Of a stretch of DNA of 64,000 nucleotides, positions 43,979-53,276 are shown piece by piece (the first letter of the stretch is position 1; every line of letters begins with the position of its first letter). The position numbers and the translations under genes were made by a program. The notes beneath the pieces were generated by a model. The model worked only from the letters and a program-made list of their open reading frames with translations. It searched no databases and was not told the origin of the DNA. Origin of the DNA: Acidobacteriota bacterium (GTDB taxonomy: Bacteria > Acidobacteriota > Blastocatellia > UBA7656); the NCBI GenBank assembly GCA_016201275.1, contig JACQDB010000082.1:1-64000 (forward strand). Direction: 5' to 3'.

Positions 43979-45142
43979 ATGGATGCAATTTTGGCGCTTG
44001 AAGACGGCAGAGTGTGGCGCGGACGTGGCTTTGGCGCGGCTACCGAAGTGGTGGGCGAAGTGGTGTTCAATACCTCCATCACGGGTTATCAGGAAATTCT
44101 TACAGACCCTTCTTACTGCGGACAAATCGTCACCATGACCTATCCGCTCATCGGCAATTACGGCGTCAATGGCGAAGACAGCGAGTCGCGCAAAATCTTT
44201 GCCGAGGGCTTGGTAGTTCGTGAATTATCGCGTGCGGTGTCGAACTGGCGCGCCGCTGAATCGCTTGATGATTATTTGAGAAAGCAGAACATTCCCGGCC
44301 TCTCCGACATAGACACGCGCTCGCTGGTGCGCCACATACGCGAACGCGGTTCAATGCGCGGCTGCCTTTCGACCAGCGCCGTAAGCGAAACCGAAGTCGT
44401 CGCAAAAGCACGCAGCGCTCCCACCATGTTGGGCCTCGATCTGGCAACCGTCGTCAGTTGCAAAGCGCCTTATGTGTGGACGGATTCGCAAGCCTCGGCC
44501 TACGGCGCACCGCGTTTGATACCCGCCGCCGCCGCCGCCGAAGCGCTGCTCGAACCGCGCTTTCATGTGGTGGCTTACGATTTCGGTTTGAAGTACAACA
44601 GCCTGCGTTCACTGGCCGCTTTAGGCTGTCGCGTGACAGTGGTTCCGGCCTTGACTTCTGCCGCAGCGGTGCGCGCCTTGAAGCCCGACGGCATATGGTT
44701 ATCGAATGGCCCTGGCGACCCCGAACCGCTGACCGGTGTGATCGGCAACTTGAAAAAATTGATCGGGCATTATCCGATTTTCGGCATCTGTTTAGGTCAT
44801 CAATTGATGGGGTTGGCGGTCGGCGGACGCACCTACAAATTACCTTTCGGACATCACGGCGGCAACCAACCAGTCAAAGATTTGACCACGGGTCGGGTCG
44901 AAATCACGGCGCAAAATCATGGCTTCGCGGTTGATGCCGATTCGCTGCCGCAGGATTGCGAAGTGACGCATATCAACTTGAATGACAACACCGTGGAAGG
45001 GTTGCGGCATAAAAACTATCCGGTCTTTTCGGTGCAGTATCACCCCGAAGCCGCGCCCGGTCCGCACGATGCTTCGTATCTGTTCCGACGATTTCTGAAT
45101 ATGATGGAGAGCGAAAAAAGTTCAGCCGTCGGCAGTTTGTAA
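43979..45142 (+). CDS. carA: Carbamoyl-phosphate synthase small subunit CarA
   Basis: A 387-residue glutamine amidotransferase subunit that feeds ammonia to CarB for arginine and pyrimidine synthesis. The N-terminal CPSase domain begins [20 protein letters not shown]. The class I amidotransferase domain has the Cys in [16 protein letters not shown] and the His/Glu in [13 protein letters not shown]. Length is normal. carB is not adjacent. No strong ribosome site is seen before the ATG. The gene is preceded by a gene fragment and followed by a repeat-like region. Confidence 0.97.
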   Translation: MDAILALEDGRVWRGRGFGAATEVVGEVVFNTSITGYQEILTDPSYCGQIVTMTYPLIGNYGVNGEDSESRKIFAEGLVVRELSRAVSNWRAAESLDDYLRKQNIPGLSDIDTRSLVRHIRERGSMRGCLSTSAVSETEVVAKARSAPTMLGLDLATVVSCKAPYVWTDSQASAYGAPRLIPAAAAAEALLEPRFHVVAYDFGLKYNSLRSLAALGCRVTVVPALTSAAAVRALKPDGIWLSNGPGDPEPLTGVIGNLKKLIGHYPIFGICLGHQLMGLAVGGRTYKLPFGHHGGNQPVKDLTTGRVEITAQNHGFAVDADSLPQDCEVTHINLNDNTVEGLRHKNYPVFSVQYHPEAAPGPHDASYLFRRFLNMMESEKSSAVGSL

Positions 45143-45363
45143 ATCGCTTGGCTTTGCCGGCAGGCGAAAGTAATTTGAATTAGAGTTCAAAAATACCTTG
45201 AAAAATAAGGCTTTTTTGAGCGTTTCAGAAGTTTCTTTCAAGAAGATTTTGCCAACTTGGTTAGTTTGTAAATCGTTGCACGGATGTCAGTCGGCTGTTG
45301 TTTTCGGCTGGTGAAGCGAACCTTCGGCCTAGAGGTTTGGCTGTGCCAACCGCCGACTGCGGA
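45143..45363. repeat. Intergenic repeat-like stretch after carA
   Basis: The core caaaaataccttgaaaaata followed by aggcttttttgagcgtttc (about 45188-45227) resembles, in one or both orientations, the repeat near 14770-14812 and, in its flanks, the one near 33912-33960. No gene is seen. Similarity is by eye only. Confidence 0.35.
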
Positions 45364-46353
45364 ATGTCGAAAGTCTTGGCCACAGCCCCACTCATCACCC
45401 CGAACATTCATATCATCCCGTTGGCGGAGGCTGACCTTGCGGGGTTGGAACAACTTTTTGACGAGCAGTGCGGCGAATGGCTTGAGTTGTTGGGATGGGA
45501 TTATTCCGGCCCCAGTCGTTTGATACGCGACGTGGTGCGCGAAAAAGAGTTGTCGGGATTCGTAGCGGTTGCCGGCGCTGCAACGATTGGCTTTGCGTTT
45601 TATGTTGTTGAGGCGGAGCGTTGTTCGATAGGCGATATTTACATTGCCAAACCGTGGCGCAGCAGCGGCGCAGATCGTCAACTCGCCGTAGCTTTATTGC
45701 AGAAAATAGATTCGATGCCGCGCTTGCGTCGCCTGGAAAGCCAGAGCGTCAACATTGAAAATCATGAAATTTATTCGACCTTCGAAGCCTATGGATTCCG
45801 GCGCTTTGATCGCAATTACATGATGATTCAAGCCGCAGACTGGCAGGCGAAGATAGTTGCGCCGGAAGCCAACCCCGCGCCGCATATTTTTCTGCGCCCC
45901 TGGGAGGATGAAGATTTCGGCCAGGCGGCGCGAGTGATACGCGATTCTTACATAGGCACGCTCGACAGCGACATCAATAATCAATACTGTAGCGAAGAAG
46001 GCTGCGCCGATTTGCTGGCGGTGTTGACTGAACATCTCTGGTGCGGTCATTTTCTGCGCCACCTCAGCCGCGTCGCCATTGATCGGACGACGCGTCGCAT
46101 GATTGGCGTATTAATCGCTTCGCGCATTTCGCCGGGGGTCGGCCATATCAGCCAGATTTCCGTGCGCCCTTCGCATCAAGGGCAAGGCATAGGGCGACAC
46201 TTGATTCAAGTGGCGCTGGCGGATTTTTTCGATTTGGGATTTCGCCTCGTCTCGCTGGCGGTCACTCGTGAAAACGCCAACGCGCTGCATCTGTATGAAA
46301 CCTGCGGCTTTCGCACCGTCCATGCTTTTCCGGTTTTTTATCTGAATAAATAA
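45364..46353 (+). CDS. Tandem GNAT-domain acetyltransferase
   Basis: A 329-residue protein with two GNAT domains. The N-terminal copy (about 15-165) has the acetyl-CoA region degenerate (IYIAKPWRSSGADRQLAVALL). The C-terminal copy (about 175-329) has the intact ISVRPSHQGQGIGRHLIQVAL (R/Q-x-x-G-x-G) and ALHLYETCGFRTVHAFPVFY. A catalytic C domain and a structural or substrate-binding N domain is the likely layout. ATG 45364 is preferred to the upstream open frame from 45298. The substrate is unknown. Confidence 0.85.
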   Translation: MSKVLATAPLITPNIHIIPLAEADLAGLEQLFDEQCGEWLELLGWDYSGPSRLIRDVVREKELSGFVAVAGAATIGFAFYVVEAERCSIGDIYIAKPWRSSGADRQLAVALLQKIDSMPRLRRLESQSVNIENHEIYSTFEAYGFRRFDRNYMMIQAADWQAKIVAPEANPAPHIFLRPWEDEDFGQAARVIRDSYIGTLDSDINNQYCSEEGCADLLAVLTEHLWCGHFLRHLSRVAIDRTTRRMIGVLIASRISPGVGHISQISVRPSHQGQGIGRHLIQVALADFFDLGFRLVSLAVTRENANALHLYETCGFRTVHAFPVFYLNK

Positions 46354-46466
46354 ATGCACAGGCCGTCTGATGTTTTGCCACGAAGACACCCACCACACCA
46401 AGGTTCACAAAGTGGCTTGGTCTCTCTTTGCTGTTGCTCCGGCGGGGTTGGCTAACTTATGCACCG

Positions 46467-48296
46467 CTACTGCGCCAGCACTGTTATGGTCACGGTGTTC
46501 GAGATTTTATTATCCGAGTTGCGAACCTGTATCGTCCAAACCCCCGGTTGCGCGAGCAGTCCGTTCGTCAGTCGCGCTACCAATTCCGTCGTGCTTGCAC
46601 TGATTAAATCGAGCGCCGCGCCATTGACCAGCAGTTGCGCCCCCGCATCAAAGTTTGCTCCTCTAATCACGAGACCGTACTTCTTCCCTTTGGCGGCAAC
46701 CACCACCGGATTCACTACGCGCCCAGGGTTTTTGAAATAAACAAAAGAGGAAGTAATTTGCGGCTGCTTATCCATAGGCGGCGGATCGTTATTCGTCACC
46801 GTTATGGTTTGCGAATTGGAAAGCTTGCCATCGGGATTTTGCACTTGAATGGTGAGCGTGCGTGCGGTTGCCGTCGCGCCTGCCGGTAAATCAGCGCTGA
46901 TGTCGAAAAGGCTCGCTCCTGGTCGCGTGGTCACCGGCACATTGTCCACCAACACGATTGCGCCGGATTTCAAATGACGCCCGACCAGCGTGATGGTCAA
47001 ACCGCCGGAACCGGCTTTCACAAGGGCGGGATTGAGCGCACCAATGAAGGGCAGCGCATCGCTGCCTTGCCGATGAATGCGATAGATAAAATGATGATGT
47101 TCGTTGGGGTCTCGGTGAGGCACCGTGTCTGTACGCGCTACGTAAATATCGCCGCTGATCGGGTCAATGGCTGTGTCAACGGGACCATCACCCGGATCAA
47201 TCAAACCGAATTCGACAATCTCAAATCTACCCACGACGCGAAAGCCGGTGTTTTTGTCGCCTTCAAGAACGAGTCGCTGTAAATTGCCGCCTTCGCCGAA
47301 GAGTCTTTTGAACAATGTCACCAGTAGTTGATTGCTGTATTCGTTGGCCTGTGGGCCAGTGTAAAAGGCCAGCGAAGTCGGCGTCAAATGTCTGGTGAAT
47401 TGCGTAATCGGCGCACGCACGCCGACACATCCGGGTCGCGCATCGGGCGTCCCTTCGCACGCCGGAAAGCCGTAGTTGCCGCCTTGCACAATCCAGTCTA
47501 TTTCTTCGGGCGGCGAGGTATCTTCACCACAATCTCCTAGCTGGCAGACTTCGCCGGAGCCTCCATCGGTTGAAAACAACTCACCGTTCATCGGCTGAAA
47601 TGCCATACCGAACGGATTGCGAAGCCCCGTAGCAAAAACTTCAGGCGTTGGATTTTGTGCATCCACATTGATTCGCAACATCGTGCCGTTGAGTGGGCGT
47701 TCTTCCGGACGCCCCGGTTTTGCTGTGCCGTTGTCGGTTGACGAACCCTGCCCGATATAAAGCAAGCCATCAGGACCAAAGCGCAGGCGGTCAGTTTGAT
47801 GTTCACCATCACTGGGCAAGCCATCGAAAATTATTGTCTGTTCATCGGCAACATCATCGCCGTTGGTATCGCGTAGGCGAATGATTCGCCCCAGCCCTCC
47901 TAAAAATGGCAATTGATTGCTGGTGATAAACAGGTCTCCATTAGAACGAAAGGTCATACCTAACGGCGTAGGAATGCCGCTGGCGAAGGTTTTCACTTCT
48001 TCTGCCCTGCCATCGTCATTGTTATCCAACAGAATTAAAATTTTCCCTGCTAACGTGGCAACGAATAAACGCCCCCGCTTATCGAACGCCAAAGCTGAGG
48101 GACCTATGTAGGTTGCCGGAACGCCGCTGCCTCTGAACTCCGAAACATTGGTCGGGTCGGCAAACAGATTTAATTCAAACCCCGGTGCAACCGCTACCGG
48201 TCGCGTTTGCGCCGCTGTTGAAAGGGGAAAATTAATGGCGGTGATGAAAAACCACAAGCCCAACATAAGGCTCACAATAGATTTTGACTTCAACAA
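46467..48296 (-). CDS. Exported sorbosone/glucose dehydrogenase-like beta-propeller with IPT/TIG domains
   Basis: A 609-residue exported protein with a signal peptide (cleavage near TAAQ). Residues 30-410 form a six-bladed PQQ-dependent sugar dehydrogenase-like propeller (PSALAFDKRGRLFVATLAGKI, TDRLRFGPDGLLYIGQGSST, ATGLRNPFGMAFQPMNGELFSTDGG). Two Ig-like IPT/TIG-type domains follow (NPALVKAGSGGLTITLVGRH; PVVVAAKGKKYGLVIRGANFD). The start is a TTG with GGGAG 8 bp upstream. It probably acts outside the cytoplasm on a carbohydrate or other polyol; the substrate is inference. Confidence 0.88.
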   Translation of the reverse strand: MLKSKSIVSLMLGLWFFITAINFPLSTAAQTRPVAVAPGFELNLFADPTNVSEFRGSGVPATYIGPSALAFDKRGRLFVATLAGKILILLDNNDDGRAEEVKTFASGIPTPLGMTFRSNGDLFITSNQLPFLGGLGRIIRLRDTNGDDVADEQTIIFDGLPSDGEHQTDRLRFGPDGLLYIGQGSSTDNGTAKPGRPEERPLNGTMLRINVDAQNPTPEVFATGLRNPFGMAFQPMNGELFSTDGGSGEVCQLGDCGEDTSPPEEIDWIVQGGNYGFPACEGTPDARPGCVGVRAPITQFTRHLTPTSLAFYTGPQANEYSNQLLVTLFKRLFGEGGNLQRLVLEGDKNTGFRVVGRFEIVEFGLIDPGDGPVDTAIDPISGDIYVARTDTVPHRDPNEHHHFIYRIHRQGSDALPFIGALNPALVKAGSGGLTITLVGRHLKSGAIVLVDNVPVTTRPGASLFDISADLPAGATATARTLTIQVQNPDGKLSNSQTITVTNNDPPPMDKQPQITSSFVYFKNPGRVVNPVVVAAKGKKYGLVIRGANFDAGAQLLVNGAALDLISASTTELVARLTNGLLAQPGVWTIQVRNSDNKISNTVTITVLAQ

Positions 48297-48517
48297 AGAA
48301 TCTCTCCCTTAGTAAACGATTTGACACGGCTGCGCGGTCAACTTGAATTGTAAAGTTCGCCTGGCGGCCTGACAACACGAATTAGTAGTGGCCTAATCGT
48401 ATGGTGCGATTGGAGCGCTCACGAAGTGGGCGCAAGCATAAAACCACGAAGGTTAGCCCGTGGACGAGCGCCCAGCCGTAGGGTTAGTCTGCCAAGCGAG
48501 TGATAGCCAATTATCTA

Positions 48518-48614
48518 GAGGGTGTCGTAGATTCCAGAAATCGTCCATATGTTGTGGATAAGTAAACCAATACCCACAATATATAGACAAAACATCCATT
48601 TCTGCGACCCGCTC
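48518..48614 (+). mobile_element. MITE family A, copy 3
   Basis: A 97-bp element with ends gagggtgtcgtag / ctgcgacccgctc, flanked by TA (48516-48517, 48615-48616), with the conserved interior cgtccatatgttgtggata ... cccacaatatatagacaaa. Same orientation as copies 2 and 4. Confidence 0.87.
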
Positions 48615-48619
48615 TATCT

Positions 48620-48932
48620 ATCACCCGCTTGGCGGGCTAGGAGGCCATCACGACTCGCCTCCCCAGCGCTGACGCACTGGGCTTTAGGCTGTCACCCGCT
48701 GCGCGGGTTCTTACCACTCGCCTCCCCAGCGCTGACGCACTGGGCTTTATGCGCTCACCCGCTGCGCGGGTTCTCACCGACCCCCACAACTGTAGGACAC
48801 TACCGACGAATTCGCTTGATAAAATTTTCACCCCCCGCACGGCAACCACACCTTGTTGCGTCACCGTTTGGTTTGAAGCGATCTTTGTCCTGACGGCCAA
48901 GACCCGGCAACCACACCTTGTTGCGTCACCGT
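48620..48932. repeat. Direct repeats in the helicase/propeller gap
   Basis: Two and a half copies of a ~65-bp unit (about 48620-48690, 48691-48755, 48756-48786), each with the palindrome cacccgctgcgcgggt and then ctccccagcgctgacgcact. A separate 28-bp direct repeat starting cggcaaccacaccttgttgc occurs at 48840-48867 and 48905-48932, also 65 bp apart. The whole 680-bp gap 48297-48975 holds these and MITE A copy 3 and no gene that I can support. Confidence 0.8.
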
Positions 48933-48975
48933 GGATTCTGATTTTACCGCTGCTGTTGCCTCGCATCCGCACGCC

Positions 48976-50355
48976 TCAAGAAGCAGGCGAAATAGTTTCG
49001 CCGCGCTTGCGGCTGATGTGTTCTTCGGTGGTTTCGGCGGTGACCACTTCGTATAAAATCGCCTCTTTTTCGGGCTGTTTTCGCAGGATTCTGCCGAGTC
49101 GCTGAATGTGTTCGCGTGATGAAGCCGACCCCGATAATACCACGGCGACCGAAGCGGCGGGGATGTTCACGCCTTCATTCAAAACTCTGGAAGTCGCCAG
49201 CGCCAACACCTCTCCGGCATTGAACGCTTCCAACCATTGGCGGCGTTCTTTGACCGGCGTTTCGTGGGTGATGGCCGGAATCAAAAATTGCTCCGAGATG
49301 CGATAGACCATTTCGTTTTCGGCAGTGAAGATCAACACGCGGTCGTGGCGATGACGTTGCAGCAGTTCCGCCAAGACCTTCAACTTCGCTTCCGTCCCTT
49401 GCGTGATGCGCTTCGATTCTCGATAAGCCATCATCGCACGGCGGCCTTCCTGACTTCGAGCGCTGGCAATCAAAAAGCGCTGCCAGCCTTGCGGGTTTCG
49501 CATATCAATTTTCTGTTGATGCAAAAAAGCCCGATAAATCAGGCGTTCTTCATCATAACGCCGACGCTCTTCGTCCGACAGTTGCACATAAATCTGTGCC
49601 GTCGTGTAATCGGCAAGGTAGTCGCCCGCCAAATCACGCGCCTCTTTGCGATAAACAATCGGGCCGATTAATTCTTCCAGCAACACGTCTGCGCCATCGC
49701 TGCGTTCCGGGGTCGCTGTCAGTCCCAGACGAAACGGCGCAATCGCCATATCGGCAGCGTAACGAAAAACGCTGCCTGGCAAATGATGGCACTCGTCGAA
49801 AATGATTAAGCCGAATTGATTGCCGAGCCGCTCCATAAACCGAAAGGCCGAGGCATAGGTGGTGACGATGATGGCACCTTTCTCGAAATAACCGCCGCCG
49901 ATTAAACCGATCTCGGCTTGAAAACTGGCCAACAGCAGATCGTACCACTGATTCATTAAATCAATCGTTGGCACTACCACCAGCGTCGAACGCCCGGTCA
50001 GTTCAATCGCCATCTGCGCCAGAAAACTTTTGCCCGCCCCGGTAGGCAAAATGACCACGCCGCGCCGTCCGCTGGCCTTCCAGTTTTCCAAAGCCTCCTG
50101 TTGATAAGGGCGCGGCTCGACCAGAAGGTTCGCCTTGAAATTGAATTCGTGATACAAGCGAGCCGCGTCTTGATGCGAGATTTTATTGCGAACGAATTCG
50201 GCGATGATTTTTCGATAAGCGAGTGCCGGAGCGCGCCAACGCCTGATGCGCTCGTCCCATTGGAAAGCTTGCGGCACTTGCGCCGTGGCCGCTGCGCCAT
50301 CCAGCACCAACGTGCCTGCATCAAATTCCAACTTTAATTCGCCAGCTTCGCTCAC
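48976..50355 (-). CDS. Superfamily 2 DNA helicase, XPB-like
   Basis: A 459-residue SF2 helicase. An N-terminal damage-recognition-like region leads to motif Q/I at PRPYQQEALENWKASGRRGV then ILPTGAGKSF (Walker A near 101). Motif II is DECHH, motif III LTATPER, motif V/VI LATSRVLNEGVNIPAASVAV and HIQRLGRILRK. This is the compact bacterial XPB plan; such proteins unwind DNA in repair. The start is a GTG at 50355 without a clear ribosome site. The frequent partner nuclease (Bax1-like) is not adjacent. The stop side faces the repeat region. Confidence 0.9.
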   Translation of the reverse strand: MSEAGELKLEFDAGTLVLDGAAATAQVPQAFQWDERIRRWRAPALAYRKIIAEFVRNKISHQDAARLYHEFNFKANLLVEPRPYQQEALENWKASGRRGVVILPTGAGKSFLAQMAIELTGRSTLVVVPTIDLMNQWYDLLLASFQAEIGLIGGGYFEKGAIIVTTYASAFRFMERLGNQFGLIIFDECHHLPGSVFRYAADMAIAPFRLGLTATPERSDGADVLLEELIGPIVYRKEARDLAGDYLADYTTAQIYVQLSDEERRRYDEERLIYRAFLHQQKIDMRNPQGWQRFLIASARSQEGRRAMMAYRESKRITQGTEAKLKVLAELLQRHRHDRVLIFTAENEMVYRISEQFLIPAITHETPVKERRQWLEAFNAGEVLALATSRVLNEGVNIPAASVAVVLSGSASSREHIQRLGRILRKQPEKEAILYEVVTAETTEEHISRKRGETISPAS

Positions 50356-50750
50356 GGACGTGGATTATAGCAAGCGGATGAAGAATGCTGCGAAGCGATC
50401 TCTTCGTCAGTGCGGTCAATCGAAGCGCGGTCAGAGCCGCTACAAAGCCTGCCTCGTGGATTGACGAAGGTTCGAGGTTCGCTTCCACAAAGAACATTCC
50501 CAACGGATTCGACGTATGCTGCGGATGAAGACGGATCAGCCGTCCTCATCGGCACAATTCGTTCAATCTGCTGGGCATTCTAACGGCGAATTCGTCGCGA
50601 TGATTTTCGGTCGCCTGATGTGGCAATTGCCGGAAAGCGCGATGTCGCGCAGGGCTATCCTGGCGTTGCAAAATATATGCTCAGCACATAGATTGAAGCC
50701 GCGCTTCGCCCGTGCAAAAATTTATCGGCAACCCAGTAAGAAGGTTTATC
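50356..50750. other. Gap of 395 bp between divergent genes
   Basis: No supported gene or clear repeat. It separates the XPB-like gene (minus) from the exported LolA-like gene (plus) and should hold both promoters. Confidence 0.5.
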
Positions 50751-52298
50751 ATGAAAAAATTTTTGCTCTCAGTTCTGGCGTTCAGCCTTGCGCTTTTTGT
50801 CGGCCTTACGGCGGCGGCGCAATCAGCAGGCAAAATTATAGACCGCTACAAAAAAGCTTCGGGCGGCGATGCCGTCAAGAAAATCAAAACCACGTTCATC
50901 ACCGGCTCGGTAAAAAGCGGCGACGCCTTGACCGGCACGTTTACCCAACAGACCACTTTGCCGAATCGTTTCCGCACCGACCTGCAAGTGGGCGAACAGA
51001 AACTTAGCCAATGTTACAACGGCAAGTCGGTCTGGCGCATGGACAGCAAAGGCTTGCGAACCTTGAGGGGCACGGAGGCCAAGCGTTTGCGCTTGGAGGC
51101 ACTGCTGGCCAACTCGCATTTGCGCGACCTCGCCAAAGCGCGCATCTTTGTGCAGCCGCCCGTGAAAACCTCGGTCAACGGCGCGGAGGCTTTCGCTATC
51201 GAATTCAATCACGAAGAGGCGCAGACCACATTGATTTTCGATGCTCAAAGCGGCTTGATTCGCAAACAGGAGCGCGACACGGCGGAAGGCGCGGAAGAGA
51301 TTTTTTACAGCGATTATCGCAAAGTTGACGGCGTGATGGAGCCGTTCGCCATCACGATAAAAACCGCCGCGAACGAATGGTTCATCACGATTGAACAAGT
51401 CGAACACAATCGCCCGACGGATGAAATAGCGTTCCGCTATCCGCAGTTGCCCAATGAAAAGCCGCTGCCCGAAGTGGAAACTTTGATGAAGGCCGTTGTC
51501 GCCAATCAGGAAAAGATTGAAGCCCTGCGCGAAAAATATACCTTCAAACAGATAGAAACCGAAAACAAGTTGGACGGCAACGGGCGCGTCAAAGAGCAGG
51601 TGGTGCGGATTTCGGAAGTCACGCCGGTCGGCGGCAGATATGTCGAACGTCTGGTGAGCGTCAACGGCAAAGCGCTGGCCGCAAAAGACCAGCAGGACGA
51701 AGACCGCCGCGTGCAGAAAGAGATTGAAAAAATCCTCGAAGAAAAAGCCAAGCGTGAACGCCAAAGACTCGGTGCAGAAGGCGATAAAAATAAGGACGAA
51801 CACGCTGATGAAGAACGCGCCAAGTTTACCATACTCGGCATCCTGCGATTGAGCGATGTCACTTCGGTGCGCCGTGAAATATTTCGTGGTCACGAAGTCA
51901 TCGCTTTCGATTTCGAGCCGAAGAAAGGCGTCAAGCCCAAAACTCGCATGGAAGCCATCGTCAATAAACTGGCTGGCACGATGTGGATTGATGAAGAAGC
52001 GCGGCAAATTGTCCGCCTCGAAGCGCGCTTTGTCGAAGCTTACAATTTCGGTGGCGGAATGCTTGCCAAAATTTCGCCTTCGACGGCGTTGGCGCTCGAA
52101 CAACAGAAAGTCGGCAATGAGGTGTGGATGCCTTCTTATACTGAAGTCAATATTTCTTTGCGGGTTTTTCTGTTGGCGAAATTCAATCGCAACGTCGTCT
52201 CGCAATACAGCGACTACAAGAAATATTCGATTGATAGCCAGTACGAAATGGAAAAACCGAAAGACGGCAAGCCCAGCGAAAAGCCGGTCAAAAATTAG
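50751..52298 (+). CDS. Exported LolA/outer-membrane-lipoprotein-sorting-like protein
   Basis: A 515-residue exported protein with a clean signal peptide (MKKFLLSVLAFSLALFVGLT, cleavage near AAAQ). The first ~230 residues read as a LolA/LolB-like half-barrel (IIDRYKKASGGDAVKKIKTT, then FSDYRKVDGVMEP-type strand pattern). A charged helical segment (about 315-355, VQKEIEKILEEKAKRERQRLG) separates it from a second similar beta-rich half (IVNKLAGTMWIDEEARQIVRLEARF). It may carry lipids or lipoproteins across the periplasm; this is inference. ATG 50751 has AGAAGG upstream. Confidence 0.72.
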   Translation: MKKFLLSVLAFSLALFVGLTAAAQSAGKIIDRYKKASGGDAVKKIKTTFITGSVKSGDALTGTFTQQTTLPNRFRTDLQVGEQKLSQCYNGKSVWRMDSKGLRTLRGTEAKRLRLEALLANSHLRDLAKARIFVQPPVKTSVNGAEAFAIEFNHEEAQTTLIFDAQSGLIRKQERDTAEGAEEIFYSDYRKVDGVMEPFAITIKTAANEWFITIEQVEHNRPTDEIAFRYPQLPNEKPLPEVETLMKAVVANQEKIEALREKYTFKQIETENKLDGNGRVKEQVVRISEVTPVGGRYVERLVSVNGKALAAKDQQDEDRRVQKEIEKILEEKAKRERQRLGAEGDKNKDEHADEERAKFTILGILRLSDVTSVRREIFRGHEVIAFDFEPKKGVKPKTRMEAIVNKLAGTMWIDEEARQIVRLEARFVEAYNFGGGMLAKISPSTALALEQQKVGNEVWMPSYTEVNISLRVFLLAKFNRNVVSQYSDYKKYSIDSQYEMEKPKDGKPSEKPVKN

Positions 52299-52529
52299 CC
52301 CAAGCGATAGGCCTTTTGAAATCTTGGCGCAGCGTTTTTGTTTGCTAACCAGCGAACCGCAGATGACCCGAAGATAATCAGAACCGACCATCCGGCCATC
52401 CCCATTTGCGAGGGCGGAATAAACGAACCTGCACCGTGTTGGCTTGGCAGCCAAGTCACCTCAAGTAATATGGGTGAAAGCATATCGTCCTCCATTCAAG
52501 GCTTTCTTGCCCGTCCAGCACATTAGTTA

Positions 52530-52627
52530 GAGGGTGCCGCAGAATTCCAGCGACCGCCTATATGTTGTAGATGGTTAAACCATCACCCACAATATCTGGA
52601 CAAAGCAGCCATTTCTGTAACACGCTC
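52530..52627 (+). mobile_element. MITE family A, copy 4
   Basis: A 98-bp element with ends gagggtgccgcagaa / ttctgtaacacgctc, flanked by TA (52528-52529, 52628-52629), interior cgcctatatgttgtagatgg ... cacccacaatatctggacaa. It sits in the 332-bp gap after the LolA-like gene and stops 3 bp before the stop codon of the following minus-strand GNAT gene. The rest of that gap shows nothing else. Confidence 0.87.
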
Positions 52628-52630
52628 TAA

Positions 52631-53251
52631 TTAGCGTTGCGGATATTGCGCCGCCAGTTTTTCCTGTAGGCGAACCTTCACCAACGGCCATTCGGAATTG
52701 GTGATGCTGAAATAGACGGTGTGGCGCAGGCGACCGCTGGCGGTAATCATGTGATTGCGGAAAGTGCCTTCTTCTTTCGCGCCGATTCGCAAAATCGCAT
52801 TGCGCGAGCGCTCGTTCAGCGCATCGGTCTTCAACTCCACGCGTATGCACTTCCAGTTTTCAAAGGCGTGACTCAGCATTAAATATTTCACTTCGGTGTT
52901 GACGAAACTGCGCTGCCAGGTTTTGCCTATCCACGTCCAGCCGATTTCTACGCGATAATGTTCGCGGCTGATGTTGGCGAAGCGCGTGCTGCCGACGACG
53001 CGGCCTGACTCTTTTTCAATAGTCGCAAAAGGCAAAGCCAGTTCGTGCTGCTCATCGCGCAAAGCCGCAGCGATGTAGTGCCGCATATCTTCCGAAGTGC
53101 GAACCGGTGTTGGATTCAGTAGCCATATGTCTTCATCAAGTCCGACTTCGCACATCTCGGTGTGATGCTTGAACGACAACGGTTCAAGTAAGACGCGCTT
53201 ACCTTCCAGCGTTACCGGCTCAACTTTCATAGGCTCGTGGAGTCTATTCAT
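52631..53251 (-). CDS. RimJ/RimL-type GNAT acetyltransferase
   Basis: A 206-residue GNAT protein of the RimL-like group (Acetyltransf_3): LEGKRVLLEPLSFKHHTEMC, then STRFANISREHYRVEIGWTW, KTWQRSFVNTEVKYLMLSHA and CIRVELKTDALNERSRNAIL, RIGAKEEGTFRNH. The acetyl-CoA loop is less canonical than usual. ATG 53251 or the in-frame ATG at 53230 could be the start. The stop codon lies next to a MITE. It is followed upstream on the same strand by the lytic transglycosylase gene (25 bp gap), so the two may be co-transcribed. Confidence 0.87.
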   Translation of the reverse strand: MNRLHEPMKVEPVTLEGKRVLLEPLSFKHHTEMCEVGLDEDIWLLNPTPVRTSEDMRHYIAAALRDEQHELALPFATIEKESGRVVGSTRFANISREHYRVEIGWTWIGKTWQRSFVNTEVKYLMLSHAFENWKCIRVELKTDALNERSRNAILRIGAKEEGTFRNHMITASGRLRHTVYFSITNSEWPLVKVRLQEKLAAQYPQR

Positions 53252-53276
53252 AAATTCTTTTCATCCCTTCAACGCT

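Noticed and set aside
48620-48932. CRISPR array
   Set aside because: Only two to three units with long imperfect repeats and no unique spacers; no cas genes nearby.
50823-52454. Minus-strand open frame of 543 codons
   Set aside because: Antisense of the exported LolA-like gene; composition is Phe/Arg/His-rich as expected for a shadow, with no signal peptide or motif.
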